A DNA stretch of 6,189 nt from Halieaceae bacterium (lineage in GTDB: Bacteria > Pseudomonadota > Gammaproteobacteria > Pseudomonadales > Halieaceae), in the NCBI GenBank assembly GCA_011524755.1, contig WTJR01000129.1:1-6189 (forward strand), given 5' to 3'. A model generated the notes under the pieces. That model made no database searches, was not told where the DNA came from, and was given only the letters and a program-made list of their open reading frames with translations. Numbering within the stretch: position 1 is the first letter of the stretch; the number at the start of each line of letters is the position of its first letter. The translations under genes and the position numbers were made by a program. Positions 1 through 6,019 of the stretch are shown here, piece by piece.

Positions 1-516
1 GTTCTGGTGGCAATACAAGGCGCGGCGGTTGGCGGTGCAATGGACCTCATTACCGCTTGCGACTGTCGATATGCGACCCGTGATGCGTTTTTCTCGGTAC
101 ATGAGACTGCGATTGGTATGACCGCCGATGTGGGTACTTACCCACGACTGGTGAAGCTCATCCCCGAGGGTTGGGCAAGGCAAATGTCCTATACCGCAGA
201 GCGAGTGAGTGCCGAAAAGGCGCGAGACATTGGACTGGTCAACGAAGTCTATGACTCGGCTGAAGAAATGTTAGAGGCAGTCATGAACATTGCGCGTCAA
301 ATTGCGGCACATGCACCACTCGCCGTATCTGGCGCTAAGCGTATGGTGAATTACGCGCGCGATCACAGCACGGCCGACGGTCTAGACTACATTGCGACGT
401 GGAACGCCTCCATGCTCGACGGTGAAGCTATTCGTAATACCTTTGTGGCGCAGGCCAAAGGCGAAAAGCCTGAATACGAGGACTTATTGGCAGTCAAAAA
501 AGCAGCCGGTGAGTGA
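1..516 (+). CDS. Delta(3,5)-delta(2,4)-dienoyl-CoA isomerase (crotonase family), 5'-truncated by the window edge
   Basis: This is a crotonase-fold enzyme of the ECH1 type. That type moves double bonds in 3,5-dienoyl-CoA to give 2,4-dienoyl-CoA during beta-oxidation of unsaturated fatty acids with odd-position double bonds. The reading frame is open from base 1, and about 171 C-terminal codons are present; roughly the first 100 residues of a usual ~270-residue protein are missing. Three acidic residues that I recall as catalytic in mammalian ECH1 (Asp176, Glu196, Asp204) align with identical spacing. They are Asp at 43-45 in GGAMDLITACD, Glu at 103-105 in FFSVHE, and Asp at 127-129 in GMTADVGTYPRL. 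The later RDHS and YIATWNASML segments also match ECH1 style. Plain enoyl-CoA hydratase would normally have Glu in place of the TAD Asp, so isomerase is preferred. The stop overlaps the next gene by 8 bp, suggesting one operon. Confidence 0.9.
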   Translation, partial: VLVAIQGAAVGGAMDLITACDCRYATRDAFFSVHETAIGMTADVGTYPRLVKLIPEGWARQMSYTAERVSAEKARDIGLVNEVYDSAEEMLEAVMNIARQIAAHAPLAVSGAKRMVNYARDHSTADGLDYIATWNASMLDGEAIRNTFVAQAKGEKPEYEDLLAVKKAAGE

Positions 517-1828
517 TCTCTGCTTGATCGCACCAACGCGTCTTAGAGGCTGTTTAGGGGCGCTAACTTGGCTGTGCACGCTGGCCTTTGCGGGGGCCGC
601 TTGTGCCGTCGATGGTCAGTCGAAGGACCAGGCAGAGGGGCATCTCCTTGCAGAGGCGCGGGCGATTCATCAGCGTGTTCTTACCTTTGACGCCCATGCC
701 GATATTGAAATCCCCGGCAAGCCTTCGATGTACGTGGGTGCCGATGGTTTATCAAAAGTTGCTGTCGAAAAGATGCGCCAAGGGGACTTGGATGCGGTCG
801 CAATGGCCGTGGCTGTTGGTCCGCTGCCCCGAAACAAGGAAGGTTTTGCTAAGGCGCGGCGCATCGCCGATGAGAAACTCGCCGCAGCAATCGCACTCAC
901 AGAGAGTCCGGATCAGCCCATTCAGTTGGTTACAAGCAGTGACGCATTAGTTGCTGCTGTAGGTAAGGGTCAGCGGGCTATCGTATTGAGCTTTCAGAAC
1001 GCGCTGATCTTTGGTGATGACGTGGCTGCCATCGATGACTTTTATGCTCAAGGAGTTCGAATTTTCGCGCTAACTCACATGGGTCATAACGAGTTTGCAG
1101 ACTCCTCGCGACCGCTCTTTAACGCTGAGACGGGCATGCGGGAGGCGCGGTCAGAGCATGGGGGCCTGTCGGCGAAGGGCAGAGCGGCCGTTCAACGCTT
1201 TAACGAACTCGGTGCCGTTATCGATATTTCGCAACTATCGACCGAGGCCGCCCTTGAAGTGATCAGTTTGTCGCGAGCCCCTGTTATTGCGAGCCATTCG
1301 AACGCTCGGGCGTTAACCAACGTCAGTCGAAATTTGAGCGATGCGGAAGTTAGGAAGTTAGCGCAGCGCGGTGGTGTTATTCACGTCGCGCCATTTGCGG
1401 GCTATTTGTTTGATTCGCAAAACCCCGACATCGATGCGGGTATCCGTGCGCTGAGACGAAAAGCCGGAATCGACGAAGACTATCTTTATCCCTTTGAGCT
1501 TTACTGGGAAATCGACGATGCGTCGGTGAAAACCGAATTTCTTACCGGTGTTCGAGGTCTATTGGGGCCCATCTCGTTGGATACAATGCTGGATCATATT
1601 GATCATATCGTAGCGCTGGTGGGTGCTGACCACGTCGGTATTGGGACAGATTTCAATCACGGCAGCGGCATACCGGGATACATCGATGCGAGTGACTCGC
1701 TGAATGTCACCCTTGGCTTGTTGCAACGCGGGTATTCGGAGTCCCAGATCAGGAAAATTTGGGGAGGCAACTTTCTGCGAGTTTGGCGTGAGGTCGAGCG
1801 TGCGGGGTCAGTCTCGCCAGCACAGTAA
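509..1828 (+). CDS. Exported peptidase M19 (membrane/renal dipeptidase family) protein with two altered metal ligands
   Basis: A 439-residue protein of the M19 TIM-barrel family; members hydrolyse dipeptides using a binuclear zinc site. The GTG at 509 is chosen because it gives a clean signal peptide: Arg11 and Arg13, a hydrophobic core around residues 15-30, and a likely cleavage after Ala33 in AACA-VDG. A TTG at 524, preceded by GGTGAG at 508-513, is a possible alternative start. The only other upstream starts lie deep inside the isomerase gene, and the first downstream ATG lies past the metal motif. Family landmarks seen: His63-x-Asp65 (DAHAD); LTH with His190; ASHSN with His263; SRNLSD with Arg274; GIGTDF with Asp381; and the C-terminal GGNFLRVW. 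Compared with human DPEP1, the bridging Glu125 position is Gln163 (LSFQNA) and the His198 position is Gln242 (VIDISQLS). Binuclear activity is therefore uncertain. The 8-bp overlap with the isomerase suggests translational coupling; no strong Shine-Dalgarno precedes the GTG. Family is certain, while activity and exact start are less so. Confidence 0.9.
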   Translation: MSDLCLIAPTRLRGCLGALTWLCTLAFAGAACAVDGQSKDQAEGHLLAEARAIHQRVLTFDAHADIEIPGKPSMYVGADGLSKVAVEKMRQGDLDAVAMAVAVGPLPRNKEGFAKARRIADEKLAAAIALTESPDQPIQLVTSSDALVAAVGKGQRAIVLSFQNALIFGDDVAAIDDFYAQGVRIFALTHMGHNEFADSSRPLFNAETGMREARSEHGGLSAKGRAAVQRFNELGAVIDISQLSTEAALEVISLSRAPVIASHSNARALTNVSRNLSDAEVRKLAQRGGVIHVAPFAGYLFDSQNPDIDAGIRALRRKAGIDEDYLYPFELYWEIDDASVKTEFLTGVRGLLGPISLDTMLDHIDHIVALVGADHVGIGTDFNHGSGIPGYIDASDSLNVTLGLLQRGYSESQIRKIWGGNFLRVWREVERAGSVSPAQ

Positions 1829-1856
1829 GCACTGCAGCTCGCTCCGCACCTTTTGT

Positions 1857-1902
1857 CGCAGCCGTTGCTGCGGCAACGCTCGCAGTGCAACTTCTTTGCA
1901 CT
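1857..1902 (+). other. Cluster of three small hairpins, two mutually exclusive, downstream of the dipeptidase
   Basis: Three perfect stems are seen directly. Stem A is CGCAGC (1857-1862) with GCTGCG (1867-1872). Stem B is CGTTGC (1863-1868) with GCAACG (1873-1878). Stem C is AGTGCAA (1884-1890) with TTGCACT (1896-1902), loop CTTCT. A and B share bases and cannot form together. In addition, GCACTGC at 1829-1835 is complementary to GCAGTGC at 1882-1888, giving an alternative to stem C. No T-tract follows, so this is not a standard intrinsic terminator. It could protect the 3' end of the upstream mRNA, be part of a small RNA, or be chance in a GC-rich stretch. Confidence 0.35.
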
Positions 1903-1957
1903 AACAGCGGTGCAAGCATCAGAAGCCATCGCTTTCCGGCAACCACCAGTGTCACAG

Positions 1958-1988
1958 TTGTAGCAATGTACGTGGCTAGCCGTATAAT
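1958..1988 (+). promoter_or_regulatory. Putative sigma-70-type promoter for the TonB receptor gene
   Basis: A perfect -10 hexamer TATAAT lies at 1983-1988. The best -35 candidate is TTGTAG at 1958-1963, with a long 19-bp spacer and only three consensus matches, so the -35 is weak. An 8-bp palindrome GGCTAGCC sits in the spacer at 1974-1981. Transcription would begin near 1995 and leave a leader of about 230 nt before the receptor's GTG. A second, poorer candidate nearer the gene is TCTAAT at 2138-2143. Confidence 0.4.
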
Positions 1989-1992
1989 GCCG

Positions 1993-2012
1993 CTCAAATT
2001 GCACAAATTGAG
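1993..2012. promoter_or_regulatory. Operator-like 20-bp inverted repeat just downstream of the TATAAT box
   Basis: CTCAAATTGCACAAATTGAG is a near-perfect palindrome, with 8 of 10 base pairs symmetric and the centre between 2002 and 2003. It begins 4 bp after the -10 box, so it would cover the predicted transcription start. That is a typical place for a repressor site. The size suits a homodimeric helix-turn-helix regulator, but no regulator gene is in the window and no known operator consensus was recognised. Confidence 0.35.
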
Positions 2013-2212
2013 TGCCATGGCCGATGGTGTTGCCCTCATTTGGTGCGGTTTTTGAGTCAAATACAGAGTCGGTAGTGAGACGTTTTCTTCAGAACCAGCC
2101 TAGCTATCTGTGAGTCATCAATTTTGTGTATTTGGCATCTAATGTGCTTTGTATCCGTACAACTCTAAGACGATGTATCCGATCTCGAATCGGCCCCATT
2201 TTTTATTCAGAA

Positions 2213-2217
2213 AAGGA
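2213..2217 (+). promoter_or_regulatory. Ribosome binding site that fixes the TonB receptor start
   Basis: AAGGA lies 9 nt upstream of the GTG at 2227. Neither the in-frame ATG at 2173 nor the TTG at 2149 has a comparable purine-rich site in front. Those earlier starts would also place about 18-26 non-signal residues ahead of an otherwise ideal signal peptide. Confidence 0.75.
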
Positions 2218-2226
2218 CCTACTCCG

Positions 2227-4509
2227 GTGAAGCCTCATTTCCCTAAAGCTTTGTTAAGTGCATCCATTGCATCCACCCTAGTTGCCTCGACTGCCCTCGC
2301 GCAATCGGGCCCCGTCTTTGAAGAAGTCATCGTGACTGCTGAGAAACGATCAGAGAGTCTGCAGGACCTGTCACAGGCGGTTACGGCGTTGACAGCTGCT
2401 GACGTAGAAGACCGTCAGCTGACTTCATTCGTTGATTTAAGTGCTATCGCTCCTGGTGTGAACGTTGCGAAGAACGAAGGCTTCAAGACGGTCATTACCA
2501 TCCGCGGTATCGGTAACGAGGCGAACCAGAACGCGATTGCCAATCCGTCGGTCTCGTATCACCTCGACGGTGTTTACATTGCATCACCCTTTGCCTTGCA
2601 GACAGATTTTCTTGATCTCGAACAGATCGAAGTACTGCGGGGGCCACAGGGCACGCTGTTTGGTCAGAACTCAACGGGCGGCGCGATCAATGTCATCACC
2701 ATGGACCCTGACTTTGAGGAGTTCAGTGGCACAGCTGACCTGAGTCTCGGTCAGTACAGCAGCGTGCGAGCTCGTGCGAGCATGAACATCCCGTTGTCCG
2801 ATACATTAGCGGCGCGAGTTTCGCTACTGCGCAACAACCGCGAGGGATTTACTGAAAACGTATCTAACGGTCAGGATCTCGACGACGCCGACAGCCTCTC
2901 TGCGCGCGTCAAACTTCTGTGGCAGGCCAGTGACAACGTCACTGTGAAGCTAGGTGCACAATTGTTTGATGAGAGTGTGAACGGTCAAGCGCAGAAGGGC
3001 ATTTATGACCCAACACCGGGCGCACGTCGCTTGGCTCAGGACTCTCGATCGGCTTACGAGCTGACGTCGGAAATGTATAGCGCGACGGTTGAGTGGGATC
3101 TTCCTGCCTTCACGGTTAAGTCGATCACGAGCTACCAGAGCGATGACATCAGAGTGCTCCGTGACAACGACCGGCACGACCCAACGACGTTGCCCCCGTT
3201 CTTCCTGCTTCAGAGTTACTTTGATCCTGAAACGAATGATCAAACGACGACAACACAGGAGTTCAACCTGATTTCCTCGGAACCTGCATTCGGGAAACTG
3301 GATTGGGTGGCTGGTGTTTTCTATCTCGATACCGAGGTCGATATTGCGATTACCGAGCGTCTCGACTTCGGCTTTGACGGCACGTTCGATCCTTTCACCG
3401 TTGAAGATATTGTGACCTTTGGTCCTGCCGATGCGGGCTTCATTTCAAACTCTAAGCCAGAGCGTGAGTCGATGTCGGTCTACGGTCAGGGCACCTTGGC
3501 GCTTACCGACACCACACGCCTCATTGGTGGACTGCGTTACACGCGCGACGAAGTTTACAGCGAAGTCACCAACTTCTACGGTCGCGGTGGTACCGACATC
3601 CTCGAGATCGACAGTAACGAAGTCACAGGTCGTATCGCCTACGAGAAAGACTTCGATGACGTGACTTTGGGCTACGTTTCATACACCCGTGGCTTTAAGC
3701 CAGGTGGTTCGAACCTGACTTACGGTCGCGAGAGCGTCGTATCACCCATCGTTGTGCTTCCTACCTTCGAGCAGGAGACCATCGATGCGTATGAGGTGGG
3801 TCTGAAGACAGACCTCGACGAAGGACGAGTGCGAGTGAACGCAGCTGCCTTCCTCTACAACTACGAGAATCTGCAGTATCAAGCAACCGACCCCGAAGTA
3901 TTCCAGGGCGGTGTGGGTAATATTCCAGAGTCTCAGATTTTTGGTGCTGAACTTGAGCTGGGCGCGTTCTTGAGCGAGTCACTATTGTTCGATGCACGTC
4001 TGGCGTGGTTGAACACTGAAATCACCCAGAGCCACCTTGCACTGGATAACGTCGCATCTGAAGCGGCAACGAATGCGCTGCTTGCTCAGGGTGTCAACTT
4101 GTTCAGTCCCGAGGTTGAAGTAGCTCGCGCAGCTCAGATTGCTGATGTTCGCGGCAACGTTCTGCCTAAGACCCCTAAAGTGACAGCGAATATTGCTCTG
4201 ACACACACCGCGTCCATTGATGGTTGGGGTGATGTTAGATCGAGCCTGAGCTACACCTACCGAGGTGATTTCAAGCACCGTGTGTTTAACAACCCAACAA
4301 CAGACAACGTTGCGTCATACCAGACCCTCGATGTCATGGTGAAACTCTCACCTGATGATGCGTCATGGCGGGTTGAGCTGATCGGTAAGAACATTACTGA
4401 TGATGCAGGCATCAATGCGCGATTTACTGACGTGTTTGGTGTGGGCGCCACGGGTGATCAGTTCATCCAGCCACGCCAGATCATGGTCCGTGCGGGTATC
4501 GACTTTTAA
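2227..4509 (+). CDS. TonB-dependent outer-membrane receptor
   Basis: A complete 760-residue ligand-gated outer-membrane channel, energised by TonB-ExbB-ExbD from the inner membrane. The GTG start gives a classic signal peptide: MKPHFPK followed by a hydrophobic stretch, with probable cleavage after Ala25 (TALA-QS). A TonB-box-like segment EEVIVTAEKR is at 32-41. The plug domain spans about residues 45-160 and includes VITIRGIG (89-96), YHLDGVYI (111-118), EVLRGPQGTLFG (135-146) and NSTGGAINVIT (148-158). The rest is a 22-strand-type barrel rich in alternating aromatic segments, including FEQETIDAYEVGLK, common in this family. The protein ends in a C-terminal Phe, as expected for Bam-dependent barrels. 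Length and domain order are normal, with no frameshift. The substrate cannot be read from sequence: the style is that of receptors abundant in marine proteobacteria and not clearly of the siderophore or B12 groups. The neighbouring purine permease hints at a purine-related ligand (inference). Confidence 0.95.
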   Translation: MKPHFPKALLSASIASTLVASTALAQSGPVFEEVIVTAEKRSESLQDLSQAVTALTAADVEDRQLTSFVDLSAIAPGVNVAKNEGFKTVITIRGIGNEANQNAIANPSVSYHLDGVYIASPFALQTDFLDLEQIEVLRGPQGTLFGQNSTGGAINVITMDPDFEEFSGTADLSLGQYSSVRARASMNIPLSDTLAARVSLLRNNREGFTENVSNGQDLDDADSLSARVKLLWQASDNVTVKLGAQLFDESVNGQAQKGIYDPTPGARRLAQDSRSAYELTSEMYSATVEWDLPAFTVKSITSYQSDDIRVLRDNDRHDPTTLPPFFLLQSYFDPETNDQTTTTQEFNLISSEPAFGKLDWVAGVFYLDTEVDIAITERLDFGFDGTFDPFTVEDIVTFGPADAGFISNSKPERESMSVYGQGTLALTDTTRLIGGLRYTRDEVYSEVTNFYGRGGTDILEIDSNEVTGRIAYEKDFDDVTLGYVSYTRGFKPGGSNLTYGRESVVSPIVVLPTFEQETIDAYEVGLKTDLDEGRVRVNAAAFLYNYENLQYQATDPEVFQGGVGNIPESQIFGAELELGAFLSESLLFDARLAWLNTEITQSHLALDNVASEAATNALLAQGVNLFSPEVEVARAAQIADVRGNVLPKTPKVTANIALTHTASIDGWGDVRSSLSYTYRGDFKHRVFNNPTTDNVASYQTLDVMVKLSPDDASWRVELIGKNITDDAGINARFTDVFGVGATGDQFIQPRQIMVRAGIDF

Positions 4510-4576
4510 GTAGCTATCCAGAACACGTCTCGTGGTTGCGGTCGAACGTGGCTCTGAGATGTTGCTGAGTTAATTG

Positions 4577-4604
4577 AAAATGGCAGCCTCGGGCTGCCAT
4601 TTTT
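4577..4604 (+). terminator. Intrinsic terminator after the TonB receptor
   Basis: A perfect 12-bp stem, AAAATGGCAGCC (4577-4588) with GGCTGCCATTTT (4592-4603), has a 3-nt loop TCG and ends in a run of five T. Because A's flank the left arm, it could also work in the opposite direction. It begins 67 bp after the receptor stop and should largely separate receptor transcription from the permease. Confidence 0.92.
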
Positions 4605-4674
4605 CGTTATTACCAAGGGAACAGCCATCGGTGGGTGGCAATCGGTCGCACTCATCGGCAGACTGAGGCGCGAC

Positions 4675-4694
4675 AATAATTGACTGGGGTAGGG
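4675..4694 (+). promoter_or_regulatory. Permease ribosome binding region, with a weak -10 candidate upstream
   Basis: A G-rich stretch GGGGTAGGG at 4686-4694 precedes the ATG at 4698. The GGGG part sits 8 nt away, an acceptable Shine-Dalgarno distance. AATAAT at 4675-4680 resembles a -10 box, but no good -35 is found 16-18 bp upstream, and the implied start site would fall on the ribosome binding site. The upstream terminator means that some promoter should lie between 4605 and 4690; I cannot place it securely. ATCGG occurs three times there, at 4627, 4641 and 4654. Confidence 0.35.
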
Positions 4695-4697
4695 CGC

Positions 4698-5984
4698 ATG
4701 AGCGATTTCTTTAAACTGCAGGAGCACGGTACATCGGTTGGACGCGAGATCATGGCTGGCGCGACCACGTTCGCGGCCATGGCTTACATCCTCGTCGTCA
4801 ATCCGCAGATCATGGCCATTGCGGGGATCGATCAGGGCGCGAGCTTTGTTGCAACCTGTCTGGCCGCAGCGCTGAGCTGTTTACTGATGGGTCTCTACGC
4901 TAATTGGCCAGTTGGCTTAGCGCCTGGCATGGGTCTGAATGCACTCTTCGCCTACACCATCGTTGGAGACATGGGCTACCCATGGCAGACCGCACTGGGC
5001 GCCGTCTTTATTGCAGGTGTGCTCTTCGTGATCATCAGCACGACGCGAATCCGTGCGTGGATCATCATGAGCATTCCTGACGATTTGAAGATCGGTATGA
5101 CCGCGGGTGTTGGATTATTCATTGGCATCATTGGTCTTCAGAACGGCGGGATCATCGCCGATCATCCGGCCACGCTTGTCACCATGGGTGACTTCAGTCA
5201 AATACCTACAGCGCTCGCCGCGCTGAGCTTTTTACTCGTTGCCATTTTGTCGGCGCGATTGGCAGCGGGCGGCTTGATTCTCGGTATTCTTGCCGTCACC
5301 GTACTGGGTATTTTATTGGGCGAGGTGACCTATCAGGGCATCGTTTCGGCTCCCCCATCAATCGAGCCATTGGTCGGTCAAATCGACATTATGGCGGCGC
5401 TTAACGTCTCCCTGGTTAGCGTTATCTTTTCGATCCTCATCGTGAACTTATTCGACACCACCGGCACCTTGGTAGGCGTTGCTTCAAACGCGGGCCTGGT
5501 CGACGAAGAGGGTAACTACAAGAACTTCAGCAAAGCCTTAAAAGCGGACAGCACGTCCAGTGTGCTGGGTGCTCTGCTCGGCAACTCCCCGGTAACGTCT
5601 TATGTTGAGAGTGCGGCGGGCGTTGCCGCCGGTGGTCGAACTGGTCTGACAGCCTGTGCCGTCGGCGTTTTCTTCCTGTTAGCCATTTTCTTTGCGCCGC
5701 TGGCAATGATGATTCCTAGCTTTGCGGTTTCGGGCGCATTGATTTACGTGGCGCTGCTCATGTGCTCAGGGCTCGGACGCTTAAGCTGGGACAACCCGGT
5801 CGTCCTGATTCCTGCTTTGCTAATCATGATCATGATTCCTCTGACATTCTCGATTGCAGATGGCATCGGCATCGGGTTCATCAGCTATGTTGCGCTGAGC
5901 CTGCTTGCGTCCGAGGAGCGCAAAGTGAGTTGGGGTGCGCTAGTGATAGCCGGCTTATTTGTTATCAAATTCGCACTGCTCTGA
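4698..5984 (+). CDS. AzgA-type NCS2 permease, probable purine (adenine/guanine/hypoxanthine) transporter
   Basis: A complete 428-residue polytopic inner-membrane protein of the nucleobase-cation symporter-2 fold, in the AzgA branch (COG2252 type), which imports purine bases with protons. The ATG at 4698 is chosen over an in-frame TTG at 4680 because the family N-terminus begins with a short hydrophilic segment (MSDFFKLQEHGTSVGREI) and a G-rich ribosome site precedes it. Hydrophobic segments fill most of residues 20-425. Signature motifs: FAAMAYILVVNP (25-36), LAPGMGLNALFAY (74-86), NLFDTTGTLVGVAS (250-263) and ESAAGVAAGGRTGLTA (304-319). Asn81, Asp253 and Glu304 match positions I recall as important for purine binding in fungal AzgA (Asn131, Asp339, Glu394). 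The segment before ESAAG reads GNSPVTSYV, where many relatives have a GTST-type sequence. The gene follows a terminator and ends tail-to-tail with a minus-strand gene. Family is secure; which base is carried is inference. Confidence 0.93.
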   Translation: MSDFFKLQEHGTSVGREIMAGATTFAAMAYILVVNPQIMAIAGIDQGASFVATCLAAALSCLLMGLYANWPVGLAPGMGLNALFAYTIVGDMGYPWQTALGAVFIAGVLFVIISTTRIRAWIIMSIPDDLKIGMTAGVGLFIGIIGLQNGGIIADHPATLVTMGDFSQIPTALAALSFLLVAILSARLAAGGLILGILAVTVLGILLGEVTYQGIVSAPPSIEPLVGQIDIMAALNVSLVSVIFSILIVNLFDTTGTLVGVASNAGLVDEEGNYKNFSKALKADSTSSVLGALLGNSPVTSYVESAAGVAAGGRTGLTACAVGVFFLLAIFFAPLAMMIPSFAVSGALIYVALLMCSGLGRLSWDNPVVLIPALLIMIMIPLTFSIADGIGIGFISYVALSLLASEERKVSWGALVIAGLFVIKFALL

Positions 5985-6004
5985 AGCGAGCCGCGGCGGA
6001 ACCA

Positions 6005-6019
6005 CAAAGCTACGCTTTG
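6005..6019. other. Short hairpin between convergent genes
   Basis: CAAAGC (6005-6010) pairs with GCTTTG (6014-6019) around a 3-nt loop TAC. It overlaps the stop codon of the minus-strand gene and lies about 20 bp after the permease stop. It has no T-tract, so a terminator role for either gene is only possible. A GC palindrome GCCGCGGC lies beside it at 5990-5997. Confidence 0.25.

Larger units (their letters stand above)
1829..2226 (+). other. 398-bp intergenic region between the dipeptidase and the TonB receptor
   Basis: No convincing protein gene lies here. Several frames happen to be open on both strands, but none has a credible start with a ribosome binding site. From left to right it holds a GCA/TGC-rich stretch with small hairpins (1857-1902), a GGCTAGCC palindrome (1974-1981), and a perfect TATAAT (1983-1988). 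An operator-like dyad (1993-2012) and a short palindrome TTTGAGTCAAA (2051-2061) follow. Then comes a pyrimidine-rich leader ending with the receptor's ribosome binding site. I did not recognise a cobalamin, TPP or purine riboswitch core. No Fur box was found by eye. Confidence 0.6.

Noticed and set aside
392..508. Upstream extension of the dipeptidase frame to an ATG inside the isomerase gene
   Set aside because: The extra residues are out-of-frame isomerase sequence and would bury the signal peptide.
1592..1608. Tandem GATCATAT repeat
   Set aside because: It encodes DHIDHI inside a normally conserved M19 segment, so it is coding sequence and not a DNA element.
1657..2004. A minus-strand frame encoding a Cys-rich sequence with C-x2-C and C-x3-C spacings
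   Set aside because: It overlaps the conserved end of the dipeptidase by about 170 bp. It begins at a GTG with no ribosome binding site, and its Cys residues simply mirror the GCA-rich repeats of the plus strand.
1792..2055. A plus-strand frame open across the intergenic region, Ala/Val rich
   Set aside because: No usable start codon with a ribosome site lies before its last third, and the translation shows no recognisable domain.
1749..2060. A second minus-strand frame across the same intergenic region
   Set aside because: It starts with TTG, lacks a ribosome site, overlaps the dipeptidase and is the antisense image of the same low-complexity stretch.
2950..4451. Several open frames on the minus strand and in other plus frames within the receptor
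   Set aside because: They are shadows of the receptor gene: no ribosome sites, no domains, unusual composition.
4605..4697. Possible purine riboswitch before the permease
   Set aside because: The stretch is short, and I see neither the conserved purine-aptamer junction and loop pattern nor a second terminator before the start codon.
5823..5840. ATCATG repeats near the permease end
   Set aside because: They encode the Ile/Met residues of a transmembrane segment; no separate repeat element is needed.
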